Below, in pieces: positions 43,477 through 53,454 of a stretch of 64,000 nt of DNA (position 1 is the first letter of the stretch; each line of letters opens with the position of its first letter). The notes under the pieces are model-generated. The model did not search any database. It worked only from the letters and a program-made list of their open reading frames with translations, and was not told where the DNA came from. The position numbers and the translations under genes were made by a program. This DNA comes from Flavobacterium xanthum (GTDB lineage: Bacteria; Bacteroidota; Bacteroidia; Flavobacteriales; Flavobacteriaceae): assembly GCF_900142695.1 (NCBI RefSeq), contig NZ_FRBU01000001.1:1-64000 (forward strand), written 5' to 3'.

Positions 43477-45324
43477 TTAAAATTTAGCTGCATAGGATTT
43501 CATCCAGATATGCATCATAAATAACGGCATAATGTACGGTGTCATTAGGTTATCTCCTTTTTGTAAATTCAGTATAAGTTTTTGGATGTTGATGTGTTCA
43601 AAATACGGCATTTGAAAAAGTTCACTTTTCGAAAATGATTCTAATTCTTCTTTAAAAGCGTTACTTTTTGTAATATAATCTCCCCAAGGCGCACTTAAGC
43701 CTACTTTTTTAAATTTCAGAATTTCATTAGGCAGACGCTCTTGCATTGCCTTTTTGAGGATGAATTTCCATTTTTTTCCAGCAAATAACCATTTGTCATC
43801 TAAAGAGCCCAAGCCAACAACTAGTCTTGGGTCTAAAAAGGGTTCTCTGCATTCAATAGAAGCGCCCATTGTGCAGCGGTCATTTCGATCTAATAGTGAG
43901 CACAAGTAAGTGTGTTGATCAAAATAAAGCGCCTGTCTTCGTAAATTGTCTGGGTACAATGATTTTGCTTCTTTATAAATTTGTTTCCTATATTCATTTT
44001 TTGGAATTGCATTAATTCCATAAACTTCCGCGATATCTTTTGGATAGATATTGGAACCATTAAAAATGACCAATTCCGATTTTTTACTAATTTGCGCATA
44101 ACGCGTTAGCTTATCATAACGAGGTTGTTTGTTAAAAAGATCCAAAGCACCAATTGTTGCAATTGAATTTAATAAGGAGGGATATTTCAAAGCTTTGTAG
44201 CGCACGTATCCACCCATTAATTCATCAGCACCTTCGCCAGAAAGCAAAACTTTTACTGATGGTTTTGCCATTTTCGACAGCGCTAAAAGATGTGGTTCAC
44301 TTAAATGCATAATAGGTTCATCCTGAAAATAAGTGGCACTTAACAATTGATCATAAAGATTTTGATCTTCTAATTGCATGGTGTGAAAGCCATAATCAAA
44401 TTTCTCAGCCATCATTTTGGCTAAGTGCGATTCGTTATGTTCCTTTTCTTTAAAACCGATATTAAAGGTTTGAATGTCTTTGTAATTTTGGTGGTGTAGG
44501 GAAGCTAAAACAGAGGAGGAGTCCAGTCCGCCACTTAGCAAAACACCGACAGGGACGTCACTTACCATTCTCATTTTTATAGAATCATCAAATGTTTCTC
44601 GAAACCATTCTACAGGATTTTTAATTTTAGGCTGGTTCTGTATTTCCTTTTTCAAATCCCACCATTTTTCGGTTGTAACTTTTCCGCCTTCGTGTAGGGT
44701 CATTATATGTCCGGGCAATACTTTTTTTACGTTTTGGTAAAGTGTGTTTTCACCGGCTACAAATCGATTAAATATATATTCTTCTAGCCCTTCCTGTGCC
44801 ATTTTTAGCGGAACTCCTGCGGTAAAAAGTGCTTTTTGCTCCGATGCAAAATAAAAAGTTTCGTTATAAAAAGAATAGTACAAGGGTTTTACACCCATTC
44901 GATCTCGGGCAACAAGTAGCTTTTTTTCTAATTTATCCCAAATCGCAAAGGCAAACATTCCATTGAGGCGGTGCAGCATTTTTAAGCCGTGCAACTCAAA
45001 CAATTTCATTAGAACTTCCGTATCTGAAGTGGTTTCAATGTCAAATCCATTGCTCTTCAACTCTGGATAAAATTCTTTATAGTTATAGATTTCGCCATTA
45101 TAGGTCATCACATATCTTCCATCATTCGAAAGATAGGGCTGATGGCCGGCGCTGGAAACATCTAATATTGACAATCGTCTGTGTCCAAAACCAATGTTGT
45201 TGTCAATAAATAAACCTTTGTCATCAGGGCCGCGATGTTCTAGCGAATCGCGCATCTTGATGAGTAGGCGTTCGTCTACTTTTTTTTGGGATTGTAAATG
45301 CAAGATTCCGTTAATTCCACACAT
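43477..45324 (-). CDS. asnB: Asparagine synthase (glutamine-hydrolysing)
   Basis: The 615-residue protein has an N-terminal class II glutaminase with the essential Cys2 (MCGINGILH), RGPDDKG and NGEIYNY, and an AsnB synthetase domain with the pyrophosphate loop LLSGGLDSS (262-270) and SGEGADELMGGY. It could make free asparagine. Its immediate partner is a glycosyltransferase 2 bases upstream, so it may instead be one of the AsnB-like amidotransferases that modify surface sugars or peptides, a common role in polysaccharide clusters. Confidence 0.88.
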   Translation of the reverse strand: MCGINGILHLQSQKKVDERLLIKMRDSLEHRGPDDKGLFIDNNIGFGHRRLSILDVSSAGHQPYLSNDGRYVMTYNGEIYNYKEFYPELKSNGFDIETTSDTEVLMKLFELHGLKMLHRLNGMFAFAIWDKLEKKLLVARDRMGVKPLYYSFYNETFYFASEQKALFTAGVPLKMAQEGLEEYIFNRFVAGENTLYQNVKKVLPGHIMTLHEGGKVTTEKWWDLKKEIQNQPKIKNPVEWFRETFDDSIKMRMVSDVPVGVLLSGGLDSSSVLASLHHQNYKDIQTFNIGFKEKEHNESHLAKMMAEKFDYGFHTMQLEDQNLYDQLLSATYFQDEPIMHLSEPHLLALSKMAKPSVKVLLSGEGADELMGGYVRYKALKYPSLLNSIATIGALDLFNKQPRYDKLTRYAQISKKSELVIFNGSNIYPKDIAEVYGINAIPKNEYRKQIYKEAKSLYPDNLRRQALYFDQHTYLCSLLDRNDRCTMGASIECREPFLDPRLVVGLGSLDDKWLFAGKKWKFILKKAMQERLPNEILKFKKVGLSAPWGDYITKSNAFKEELESFSKSELFQMPYFEHINIQKLILNLQKGDNLMTPYIMPLFMMHIWMKSYAAKF

Positions 45325-45326
45325 AT

Positions 45327-46394
45327 TTAGTTGGGAAGATTAGAGTTGATTAATTCGTGGTATTTATGAGCAATAATCTTCATGTTGATCTCGTAATTGG
45401 CATTTTCTTCCACAAATATTCTGTTTTTAGTAACGGCTTGCTCGCGATGCGCTTTGTTTTCAAAGGACCAAATTAATTCATTGGCTAGTATTGTATGATC
45501 GTCAATGGCAACGAGTCCTCCGTTTTCTCGATGGGTAATCCAACTTTTATTTCCAGGGATTTCTGTTACAATAGGATAGCAATAGCATGCCATAGCTTCA
45601 AATAAAGAGGCGGATACGCCTTCCGTTATTGGCATGCTGATGTAAATATTTGATTTTTGTAATAACGTGGGCAACTCCGTGTTTGGAATTCTTCCCATAA
45701 AATTCACTTTCTTATCGATCTTTAGTTTTTTAGCTAAACTTTTTAAAGTAGGAAGTTCAGTTCCATCACCTATAACGGTCAGTTCGAAATCTATTCCTTT
45801 TTGGTTTAAAATCTCAAAAGCTTTTAGAATAGTGGTATGGCGGTATTCTGGCAGCAAAGACCGCGTTACAATAGCACAAATTTTTTCGGGTGTTGCCTTG
45901 TTCGTGTTTCCAAACTTTGTCAAATCAATTCCTTTTGGCAACACTAAAACTTTAGTCATGTTTACCTTTGCCTTGATCATAGAAAGGGTCATAATAGGTC
46001 CCCAAGCATGGATTAAATCCGCTTTTTGAAAAGCATAATGTTGAATAATTTTTTTTAATGGTAACGAGAGAGATGTTTCTGGCCATAAATCAGTTCTACC
46101 TTGCTGTGCTATTGCAACCGGTTTTACTCCTGATAATGCTGCAAGGAAGCCATAGCTGGTTGTGCGTTCTGCAATGACCATGTCAGGCTTCTGTAATTTG
46201 ATTAGTTCTCTAATTTTAAAAATAGCGAATTGAAATTCGAAAATCCTTAAAATGCGATTATGGAGGCAATTGCTGGGTGTTTTTAATTCCCAAGTAATAA
46301 TTTCGAAATTGCCAAATTCCTTGAGTCCGTTCATCCAAGTGATCGCATCGGCTCTATAGGATTCGCCAAGAAAAAGTATTTTCTTTTTTTTCAT
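45327..46394 (-). CDS. Family 4 glycosyltransferase
   Basis: The 355-residue GT-B enzyme shows LFLGESYRADAITWMNGL at the N-terminus, LPKGIDLTKFG in the middle and a donor-binding C-terminal part (VIGDGTELPTLKSLAKKL, NFMGRIPNTELPTLLQKS, ITEGVSASLFEAMACYCYPI). The EGVSASLFEA stretch is the usual E-x7-E-type nucleotide-sugar site. It is tightly linked to the asparagine synthase gene. Together they look like a small surface-glycan pair; substrate unknown. Confidence 0.88.
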   Translation of the reverse strand: MKKKKILFLGESYRADAITWMNGLKEFGNFEIITWELKTPSNCLHNRILRIFEFQFAIFKIRELIKLQKPDMVIAERTTSYGFLAALSGVKPVAIAQQGRTDLWPETSLSLPLKKIIQHYAFQKADLIHAWGPIMTLSMIKAKVNMTKVLVLPKGIDLTKFGNTNKATPEKICAIVTRSLLPEYRHTTILKAFEILNQKGIDFELTVIGDGTELPTLKSLAKKLKIDKKVNFMGRIPNTELPTLLQKSNIYISMPITEGVSASLFEAMACYCYPIVTEIPGNKSWITHRENGGLVAIDDHTILANELIWSFENKAHREQAVTKNRIFVEENANYEINMKIIAHKYHELINSNLPN

Positions 46395-46399
46395 TGTAA

Positions 46400-47071
46400 T
46401 TATTCCGACGTTAAAGCGCGATTTATAAAGTCATTCAATGGTTTTAGTGCAATTAATTTATGACTCATGACCGCAACAAAATCTTTTTTAGAAACGCTGG
46501 AGAACTCAATTTTTTGCGAAGACTCAAAGCTTTTTAATTTTAACAATTCAATTGCTGGATGTTCTTTTTCATAACCTCTAGGTGGATTTTTTAGCATGTT
46601 CTTTTCATTTCTATCAAAATCCTTAAACTCTTTTTTAAAATTTCTCTCGTCAAGAATGGCTTCTAAATCATCATAGAAAAAGGCAATTTCTTTCCGCATT
46701 TTTTTTAGGTCATCTGCTTCAGGACAGTACAATCCACCAGCAATAAAACTAGCTCCTTTTTCTAAGTGGATATAATAACCGGAACGATTCAGCCCTTTGG
46801 CACCGGAGGAAAGCCAGACTCCTAAATGAGTTTTATAGGGCGTCTTGTCTTTGGAAAACCGAATGTCACGATTGATTCGAAAAGTACAATTTTTGACCTC
46901 CAACATTTCTAGTGAAGGATCAAGCGGTTTCATGGCGTCTAGGAAATCAGCAACTAATTGTTGGTAATCGTTTTTGAAAGATTCGTATCGTTTTTTGTTT
47001 TCCAAAAACCAATCTCGATGGTTGTTGGCTTTTAAATCATCTAGAAATTGTAGGGTTTCTTTTGAAAGCAT
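46400..47071 (-). CDS. DUF2461 family protein
   Basis: The 223-residue protein matches DUF2461 (TIGR02453): ETLQFLDDLKANNHRDWF, FRINRDIRFSKDKTPYKTH, GVWLSSGAKGLNRSGYYIHLE and PRGYEKEHPAIELLKLK. The function is unknown; the family is common in Bacteroidetes. It lies 6 bases from the stop of the rhodanese-thioredoxin gene and 5 bases from the glycosyltransferase start, within a minus-strand run. Confidence 0.88.
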   Translation of the reverse strand: MLSKETLQFLDDLKANNHRDWFLENKKRYESFKNDYQQLVADFLDAMKPLDPSLEMLEVKNCTFRINRDIRFSKDKTPYKTHLGVWLSSGAKGLNRSGYYIHLEKGASFIAGGLYCPEADDLKKMRKEIAFFYDDLEAILDERNFKKEFKDFDRNEKNMLKNPPRGYEKEHPAIELLKLKSFESSQKIEFSSVSKKDFVAVMSHKLIALKPLNDFINRALTSE

Positions 47072-47077
47072 TTTGAG

Positions 47078-47776
47078 CTATTGTATTTGTTTTCTTAATT
47101 CTTCTTCACTTACAAAACCAGATTGTCTCCATTTTACTGTCGCATTATCGTACAATAGTAGCGTGGGAAGCTCACTTATTTTCATTTCGGTCATCAAGGT
47201 TTTGTTCTTATCGGCATCCAAGCGAATGATGGTTACTTTATCTGCCAATTCTTTTTCCATTTTTAAAAGGAAGGGTTTCATTTTTTTGCAAGGCGCACAC
47301 CACTCGGCGTAAAAATCAATCAATACTTTTTTATCAGAGCGTACTAAGTTATTGTATTCCTGCACCGTCATTCCGCTAATTTTGTCAGTTGGCTTAGAAA
47401 ATCCCGCAGCATCCCATTTTAGGATTCCTCCTTGTAATTGGTATAGGTTTGTAAAGCCTAGTTCTTCTAATTTTTGAATCGCGCTTTGACTTCTTGCTCC
47501 GCTTTTGCAATACACAAAAAGAGGCTTTGTTTTGTCTAGTTTTTTACTGTCCACAACAAAACTGTCTCCTAGCCAATTTATATTTATAGCCTTGTCGATA
47601 TGATCTGAGGCAAATTCCTTTGGAGTTCTTACGTCGAGAATTTGTGGATTTGGTGTTGCTGCTATTTTTTCAGAAAAAGCTTTCGCGTCGATCGATTTAC
47701 TGTACTTTGAGGATTGACCGTTACACGATAGCATTACAAAAGAGAGGAGTAGCACTAGTATTGGATTGTATTTCAT
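47078..47776 (-). CDS. Rhodanese-thioredoxin fusion lipoprotein
   Basis: The 232-residue protein has a lipoprotein signal (FVMLSC, Cys about 18), a rhodanese domain (about 30-130; LDVRTPKEFASDHIDKA, YCKSGARSQ with the active Cys) and a thioredoxin domain (about 135-232; FYAEWCAPCKKM with the CxxC pair, then SELPTLLLY with cis-Pro). It should act in the periplasm in disulfide or sulfane-sulfur chemistry. The fusion is known in Bacteroidetes. DUF2461 follows on the same strand. Confidence 0.92.
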   Translation of the reverse strand: MKYNPILVLLLSFVMLSCNGQSSKYSKSIDAKAFSEKIAATPNPQILDVRTPKEFASDHIDKAININWLGDSFVVDSKKLDKTKPLFVYCKSGARSQSAIQKLEELGFTNLYQLQGGILKWDAAGFSKPTDKISGMTVQEYNNLVRSDKKVLIDFYAEWCAPCKKMKPFLLKMEKELADKVTIIRLDADKNKTLMTEMKISELPTLLLYDNATVKWRQSGFVSEEELRKQIQ

Positions 47777-47853
47777 TGCTGTTTTTTTTAAATGTAATAA
47801 GCTAAATTAGGTAATTTTTAAATTTTCGAACTCAATAAAGTGCTAAATAAAAG

Positions 47854-48933
47854 TTATAAGTTAAAAATTCGATACGTCTGATGTGTCGATTTTAGAATCG
47901 CTTCGGTTCGTTCTGGATGCGTGTCGGAAATAAAGAGTTGTCCAAAAGTAGCGCTGTGGACCATTTCGATAATTTTAGCAACCCGACTTTCATCTAGCTT
48001 ATCAAAGATGTCATCAAAAAGAAGGATCGGTTTTACGCCACTTTGCTTCTTTAAAAATTCAAATTGGGCTAATTTTAAAGCGATTAGATATGATTTTTGT
48101 TGTCCTTGTGATCCAAATTTCTTTATCGGATGGTGATCAATTTCAAAGGCTAAATCATCTTTATGTATTCCTACACTAGTGTATTGTAAAGCCCTGTCTT
48201 TATTGCTGTTTTCTTGCAAAAGTGTCAACAAATCCTTTTCAAATAAGTGACTTTCGTAAACCAATTGTACGGTTTCTTGAGAACCCGTTATGGCTTGATG
48301 ATGCCTGTTAAAAATAGGTATGAAATCTTCGATAAATTCTTTTCTTTTTTCGAAAATAGATTGGGCAAAACCATGGAGTTGCTCATTATATATAGATAGC
48401 GTATCGGTGTCAAAAACATGATTCAACGCAAAGTATTTTAGCAAGGCATTGCGCTGGCTCATGACCTTCTGGTATTGAATGAGTTGTTGCAAATAAGCCG
48501 AATCCAATTGCGAAATGACGCTGTCCATGAATTTCCGCCTAGTTTCGCTGCCTTCTACAATTAAATCCCTGTCCGCTGGAGAGATAATAACCAAAGGAAT
48601 AAAGCCAATATGATCTGAAAATTTATCGTACGCTTTTCCATTGCGCTTTAATATTTTTTTTTGGCCTTTTTTTAAGCTGCAAACGATTTGTTCCGTTCTG
48701 TCTTTTTTTTCAAATTCAGCATCAATTACAAAAAATTCCTCGCCATGTTTAATATTTTGGACCGCTAATGGATTAAAATAGCTTTTTCCGTACGCCAAAT
48801 GGTAGATTGCATCCAGTACATTTGTTTTTCCAATACCGTTTTTACCCACAAAACAGTTTATTTTGCTGTCAAAATCGAAATTTGCTTCTGAAAAGTTCTT
48901 ATAATTGAATAATGAAATCTTTTTTAAATACAT
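47854..48933 (-). CDS. recF: DNA repair/replication protein RecF
   Basis: The 359-residue SMC-like ATPase loads RecA at gaps with RecO and RecR. Walker A is GKNGIGKTN (30-38), the signature is [17 protein letters not shown] and Walker B is [16 protein letters not shown] chose ATG 48931-48933 ([14 protein letters not shown]), the family start; the frame is open 21 codons further but that extension has no likeness. It diverges from the TPR protein gene. dnaA, dnaN and gyrB, its frequent neighbours elsewhere, are not here. Confidence 0.96.
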   Translation of the reverse strand: MYLKKISLFNYKNFSEANFDFDSKINCFVGKNGIGKTNVLDAIYHLAYGKSYFNPLAVQNIKHGEEFFVIDAEFEKKDRTEQIVCSLKKGQKKILKRNGKAYDKFSDHIGFIPLVIISPADRDLIVEGSETRRKFMDSVISQLDSAYLQQLIQYQKVMSQRNALLKYFALNHVFDTDTLSIYNEQLHGFAQSIFEKRKEFIEDFIPIFNRHHQAITGSQETVQLVYESHLFEKDLLTLLQENSNKDRALQYTSVGIHKDDLAFEIDHHPIKKFGSQGQQKSYLIALKLAQFEFLKKQSGVKPILLFDDIFDKLDESRVAKIIEMVHSATFGQLFISDTHPERTEAILKSTHQTYRIFNL

Positions 48934-49106
48934 GTTAAGGCTTGCTGGTATTGAGAACTTTGCTGTTTTTGAACAGCTGTTATAAAGAGGGTGCAAATTA
49001 TCGAAAAATATCGATATAAAGGACTTTTCTCTTTTTTCTATGGTATTTATTTCGCCTTTGGAACGAAAGAATTGGGTAGGATATTTTTTTTAAATATAAA
49101 AGCATA

Positions 49107-49142
49107 TTTTTTGTGTGGGATTGAATAAAAATTTTATTTTTG
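49107..49142 (+). promoter_or_regulatory. Promoter for the TPR membrane protein gene
   Basis: TTTTTTG (49107-49113), a 21-base spacer and TATTTTTG (49135-49142), 22 bases before the ATG. It is among the best matches to the Bacteroidetes promoter in the window. Confidence 0.65.
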
Positions 49143-49164
49143 CGATTCACTAAATTAAAAATAA

Positions 49165-49941
49165 ATGGCTACTTACAATAAAAGAGGATATAAAGCACCA
49201 AAAGAAAAAGAAGTAAAAGGAGAAGGAGTTGAAGCTGTGGTTATTGATGAAAAAGACAGCACAACTGCTGAAGTTTTTTCAAAATTAGATGAAACTGCTA
49301 CAATAACGGAGGATTGGGTTGCTAAAAATCAAAAAATTATTATTGGATTAGTTGCCGCTGCTGCCCTTTTTACTATTGGTTATTTAGGGTATCAAAGGTT
49401 TATTGCTGCACCACAACAAGAGGAAGCGGCTAATGAAATGTTTGTTGCACAACAAAATTTTCAAAAAGCAACCGATGGAGTAGCTAGTGATTCTTTGTAT
49501 AAATTGTCGTTGAATGGATCCGAAGGTAAATTTGGATTTTTGAAAATTGCAGATGAATATTCTGGAACCGATGCGGGAAATTTAGCCAATTATTATGCGG
49601 GTATTGCGTATTTGAATACGGGAAAATATACTGAAGCGATTGATTATCTTACTAAATTTAAATCAGACGATATTGTTTTAGGAGCTTTGGCAAAAGGAGC
49701 AATAGGAGATGCTTATTCTCAAAAAAATCAACCGAAAGAAGCTTTAGAAAATTACGTAAAAGCTGCTGAATCAAATAAAAATGATTTTACAACACCTCGT
49801 TTCTTATTGAAAGCTGGTAAAACAGCTTTGGCATTAGGGAATAAAGCAGATGCATTAAAATATTTTACAGATATTAAAGACAACTATGAAGCTGCTCCAG
49901 AAGCGGCATCAGTTGATGTTTTAATGGGATTAGCACAATAG
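49165..49941 (+). CDS. TPR membrane protein (YfgM-like)
   Basis: The 258-residue protein has a cytosolic charged N-terminus, one membrane helix (about 54-76, KIIIGLVAAAALFTIGYLGY) and a periplasmic part with tetratricopeptide repeats (about 120-245; NLANYYAGIAYLNTGKYTEAIDYL, AKGAIGDAYSQKNQPKEALENY). In Bacteroidetes this gene regularly precedes ribH, as here. YfgM-type proteins assist secreted-protein folding at the translocon; that role is inferred here. ribH follows after 105 bases. Confidence 0.85.
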   Translation: MATYNKRGYKAPKEKEVKGEGVEAVVIDEKDSTTAEVFSKLDETATITEDWVAKNQKIIIGLVAAAALFTIGYLGYQRFIAAPQQEEAANEMFVAQQNFQKATDGVASDSLYKLSLNGSEGKFGFLKIADEYSGTDAGNLANYYAGIAYLNTGKYTEAIDYLTKFKSDDIVLGALAKGAIGDAYSQKNQPKEALENYVKAAESNKNDFTTPRFLLKAGKTALALGNKADALKYFTDIKDNYEAAPEAASVDVLMGLAQ

Positions 49942-49954
49942 TAAAAGTGAATTA

Positions 49955-50036
49955 AGATTGATGATTCAAGATGGTCGATTTTTGATTTCAAAATTCTATC
50001 TTTATAATCTGAAATTAAAAATCTAGAATCATAAAA
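49955..50036. repeat. Imperfect inverted repeat between the TPR gene and ribH
   Basis: ATGATTCAAGAT and TTTTTGATTTC (left) face GAAATTAAAAATCTAGAATCAT (right, read in parts). The arms pair with one internal gap. It may be a decayed interspersed repeat or a stem in the ribH leader. Confidence 0.4.
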
Positions 50037-50046
50037 CTACAATCAA

Positions 50047-50622
50047 ATGGCTACCGTAAATAAAAATTTATCGGATTACGATAAAAATTCAGTTCCAAAT
50101 GCGAAAGATTTTCGTTTTGGAATTGTTGTTGCAGAATGGAATGATACTATAACTGAAGGACTTTTTAAAGGCGCAATCGACGCCCTTTTAGAAAACCAAG
50201 TGCCCGCCCAGCATATTATTCGCTGGAATGTTCCTGGTAGTTTCGAACTCATATATGGATCAAAGAAAATGTTGCAAACGCAAAATGTTGATGCTGTAAT
50301 TGCAATTGGATGTGTCATTCAAGGGCAGACCAAGCATTTTGATTTTGTATGCGAAGGGGTAACGCAAGGAATTAAAGATTTGAATGTTCAAACGGATATT
50401 CCAGTTATCTTTTGTGTTTTAACGGATAATACCATGCAACAATCCATTGATAGGAGTGGAGGAATTCACGGGAATAAAGGTACTGAAGCGGCTATTGCGG
50501 CTATAAAAATGGCCTATATTCGCCAACAAGCTTCATTATCACATCAAATAGACAATCAACATTTATTGTCTTCAGGAGCCATTCAAATTGAAGAAGGGAA
50601 ACCTTTGGAACTGAAGGAATAA
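50047..50622 (+). CDS. ribH: 6,7-dimethyl-8-ribityllumazine synthase
   Basis: The 191-residue enzyme forms the lumazine precursor of riboflavin and assembles into pentamers or 60-mers. Conserved parts: [58 protein letters not shown] (read in parts) and the catalytic HFD. The C-terminal 25 residues go beyond the typical family end and look disordered. A strong terminator follows. Confidence 0.96.
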   Translation: MATVNKNLSDYDKNSVPNAKDFRFGIVVAEWNDTITEGLFKGAIDALLENQVPAQHIIRWNVPGSFELIYGSKKMLQTQNVDAVIAIGCVIQGQTKHFDFVCEGVTQGIKDLNVQTDIPVIFCVLTDNTMQQSIDRSGGIHGNKGTEAAIAAIKMAYIRQQASLSHQIDNQHLLSSGAIQIEEGKPLELKE

Positions 50623-50644
50623 TCTACAAAAAACTTAATTATTT

Positions 50645-50680
50645 AACCTATACTGTCTCCTAAATAGTATAGGTTTTTTG
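50645..50680 (+). terminator. Terminator after ribH
   Basis: AACCTATACT pairs with AGTATAGGTT, followed by a T run. Confidence 0.85.
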
Positions 50681-50761
50681 TTTTTTTTATGATTAAATAT
50701 GCCCGTATTCCCAGTAGAAATTCATTAAATTTGTGCTTCTTGGTTTTGTAATAAACTATAG

Positions 50762-50787
50762 TCACCCTGAGCGCAGTCGAAGGGTTA
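50762..50787. repeat. REP-like intergenic palindrome
   Basis: GTCACCCTGAGCGCAGTCGA plus AGGGTT: ACCCT and AGGGT form the outer stem around GAGCGCAGTCGA. I recall this sequence as an interspersed repeat in many Bacteroidetes genomes. It lies 23 bases upstream of mutL. Confidence 0.6.
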
Positions 50788-50809
50788 AACTTTTAACCTA
50801 ATTTTTTTA

Positions 50810-52651
50810 ATGTCGAGTATAATTCAATTACTTCCTGATCATGTTGCCAATCAAATTGCTGCTGGAGAAGTGGTTCAAAGACCCGCTTCGGTGGTTAAAG
50901 AACTGCTTGAAAATGCAGTGGATGCTAAGGCAACGGATATCAAATTAATTATTAAAGATGCAGGAAAAGCACTGGTGCAAGTAATCGATAATGGTTTAGG
51001 AATGAGCGTTACTGATGCACGGTTGTGTTTTGAACGGCATGCCACGTCCAAGATTCGTCATGCCGAAGATCTATTTTCGTTGCACACTAAAGGGTTTCGC
51101 GGAGAAGCATTGGCTTCTATCGCAGCGATTGCTCATGTTGAAATGAAAACCAAGCAAGAGCAAGAAGAATTAGGAGTGCATATCATTATTGAAGGTAGTA
51201 AGTTTGTGTCGCAAGGGGCGGCAGTTTTGCCAAAAGGAACATCGTTCGCTGTTAAAAATTTGTTTTTTAATATTCCAGCAAGGCGCAATTTCCTAAAATC
51301 GGATACGGTGGAATACCGTCATGTTGTTGATGAATTTCAGCGTGTTGCTTTGGCACACCCAAAAATACATTTTACGTTGTATCACAACGGGAGTGAAATG
51401 TTCAATTTGCCACCCTCGACTTTGCGTCAACGAATCGTTACTATTTTTTCGGGTAAAACCAATGAGAAATTAATACCAGTTCAGGAAGAAACAGAAATCG
51501 TAGCGATTCAAGGATTTGTCAGTAAACCTGAATTTGCCAAAAAAAATAGAGGAGAACAGTTTTTCTTTGTCAATGATCGTTTTATAAAAAGTGGTTATTT
51601 GCATCATGCGGTGATGGCGGCTTATGACGGAATTTTGAAAGACGGTGCACAGCCTAGTTATTTTTTAAATTTATCAGTGCCTCCAAACACGATTGATATC
51701 AACATTCATCCTACTAAAACGGAAATTAAGTTTGATGATGAGCAGGCTTTGTATGCTATTTTGAGAGCTTCTATAAAACATGGTTTAGGGCAGTTTAATG
51801 TTGCTCCAGTTTTAGATTTTGATCGCGATTCTAATTTGGATACGCCTTATCATTATAAAGATTTAGAAGGTGCTACACCAACGATTCAGGTGGATGGTAA
51901 TTTTAATCCGTTTTCGGAGGCTAAACCCAGCAAGCAATTTTCAAGTTATAGAAAACCAGAACCAACAGCGAACTGGGAAAGTTTATACGTAGGATTAAAA
52001 CAAGATACAGACGATATAGCCCACATTACCTTTGAAAATGAAGAAATGACTTCGTCTTTATTCAATGATGAAGACATAGAACATTCAATTCATAAAACGT
52101 ATCAAATTCATAAAAAATACATCGTTTCATCGATAAAGTCAGGAATGGTAATTGTAGATCAGCAACGGGCACATCAACGTGTTCTGTATGAGCAATTTCT
52201 GGTAAATATGACAGTGCATCAGGCATCAAGTCAGCAGTTGTTGTTTCCCCTTAATTTGTTCTTCTCGAGTAGTGAAATGGAACTTATTCAGGATTTGCAA
52301 GTGTCATTAAAAAATACTGGATTCGTATTTGAAGGGAATACTACCGATCATATTGTCATTTCAGGAATACCTGTAAATGTTACAGAAAGCGAAGTATCCC
52401 TTGTTTTAGAGCAATTATTAGGAGATTTACAGGATGGAATTCCAGAAAGTAGTTTCAGTCAAAGTGATACAATTGCTAAATCCATGGCCAAAAGTTTAGC
52501 CGTAAAAACAGGAACACACCTTACAGAAAAAGAACAGGAAAACTTGGTTAATGGACTTTTTGCCTGTAAAGACCCCAATGTTTCCCCATTTCATAAACCC
52601 ACTTTCATCACGATGCGTGTGGAAGATCTAGATAAAAAATTTGCATTATGA
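50810..52651 (+). CDS. mutL: DNA mismatch repair protein MutL
   Basis: The 613-residue protein has the GHKL ATPase (about 1-330; AAGEVVQRPASVVKELLENAVDA with the catalytic Glu, DNGLGM, HATSKI, TKGFRGEALASIAAI) and a C-terminal dimerisation domain. The endonuclease motif of the MutL-alpha type, normally DQHAxxExxxxE, reads DQQRAHQRVLYE at 450-461: the His and the first Glu are replaced by Gln. The late CPHGRP-like site reads SPFHKP. The nicking activity is therefore doubtful. The stop overlaps the rhomboid start (ATGA). Confidence 0.96.
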   Translation: MSSIIQLLPDHVANQIAAGEVVQRPASVVKELLENAVDAKATDIKLIIKDAGKALVQVIDNGLGMSVTDARLCFERHATSKIRHAEDLFSLHTKGFRGEALASIAAIAHVEMKTKQEQEELGVHIIIEGSKFVSQGAAVLPKGTSFAVKNLFFNIPARRNFLKSDTVEYRHVVDEFQRVALAHPKIHFTLYHNGSEMFNLPPSTLRQRIVTIFSGKTNEKLIPVQEETEIVAIQGFVSKPEFAKKNRGEQFFFVNDRFIKSGYLHHAVMAAYDGILKDGAQPSYFLNLSVPPNTIDINIHPTKTEIKFDDEQALYAILRASIKHGLGQFNVAPVLDFDRDSNLDTPYHYKDLEGATPTIQVDGNFNPFSEAKPSKQFSSYRKPEPTANWESLYVGLKQDTDDIAHITFENEEMTSSLFNDEDIEHSIHKTYQIHKKYIVSSIKSGMVIVDQQRAHQRVLYEQFLVNMTVHQASSQQLLFPLNLFFSSSEMELIQDLQVSLKNTGFVFEGNTTDHIVISGIPVNVTESEVSLVLEQLLGDLQDGIPESSFSQSDTIAKSMAKSLAVKTGTHLTEKEQENLVNGLFACKDPNVSPFHKPTFITMRVEDLDKKFAL

Positions 52652-53394
52652 GAAACGTAACGGAGACCGTAAAACAATTAATTATTATTAACGTATTGTT
52701 TTTTGTAGGTACACTAATTATAAAAGAGCCAGCATATAAGATATTGGCATTGTACTTTCCTGAAAACCCTAGTTTTCAATTATGGCAACCGATATCACAC
52801 ATGTTTATGCACGGTGGATTTATGCATATTTTCTTCAATATGTTTGCGCTGTATTCCTTTGGATCGGCTTTAGAGCAGGTATGGGGAAGTAAAAAATTCT
52901 TGTTTTTCTACATTTCCTGTGGTTTAGGTGCGGCCTTAATGCATACGGGAGTGAATTATTACTTTTTTCAGGATAATTTGAATACACTGATTGCCAATGG
53001 TTTTCAAAAACAGGAGATCTTGCAGATTTTGAATGAAGGTAAAATTAACACAAGATGGCAGGAGATTTTGTCGGTATCTGATTTTCAAAATTTTACTAGT
53101 GCCTATTTGGGAACAGCTGTTGGTGCATCCGGAGCTATTTATGGAACGATCGTAGCATTTGCTTTTATGTTTCCGAATGCTGAATTGGCACTGATGTTCA
53201 TTCCTGTTCCAATAAAAGCGAAGTATTTTGTTCCAGGTATCGTCTTAGTCGATTTGTACTTAGGAATTTCTGGAAAATCTATATTTGGAGGTGGAGGAAT
53301 TGCCCATTTTGCTCACGTCGGTGGTGCTTTGTTCGGTTTTCTAATTATGTGGTATTGGAAGAAAAATCAATTTAATAAAAATCGTTGGAATTAG
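52648..53394 (+). CDS. Rhomboid intramembrane protease (first of two)
   Basis: The 248-residue protein has six or so membrane helices. The catalytic dyad is Ser161 in GASGAIYG and His222 in AHFAHVGGALFG; HMFMHGGFMHIFFNM is the conserved first-loop motif. A roughly 45-residue soluble insert (about 105-152) lies between helices, common in Bacteroidetes forms. It cleaves membrane protein substrates within the bilayer. It overlaps mutL by 4 bases and is followed after 60 bases by a second rhomboid. Confidence 0.94.
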   Translation: MRNVTETVKQLIIINVLFFVGTLIIKEPAYKILALYFPENPSFQLWQPISHMFMHGGFMHIFFNMFALYSFGSALEQVWGSKKFLFFYISCGLGAALMHTGVNYYFFQDNLNTLIANGFQKQEILQILNEGKINTRWQEILSVSDFQNFTSAYLGTAVGASGAIYGTIVAFAFMFPNAELALMFIPVPIKAKYFVPGIVLVDLYLGISGKSIFGGGGIAHFAHVGGALFGFLIMWYWKKNQFNKNRWN

Positions 53395-53454
53395 AAGTTC
53401 AAAATTTTTTAAATTAGACGACGCAACTATCAGATCTTAATTCCCACTTAGCTT

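Noticed and set aside
43477..46394. Larger polysaccharide gene cluster
   Set aside because: Only one glycosyltransferase and the asparagine synthase are linked; neighbours are murB, DUF2461 and a thioredoxin fusion.
49942..50046. FMN riboswitch before ribH
   Set aside because: The conserved FMN aptamer blocks are absent; only an imperfect AT-rich inverted repeat is present.
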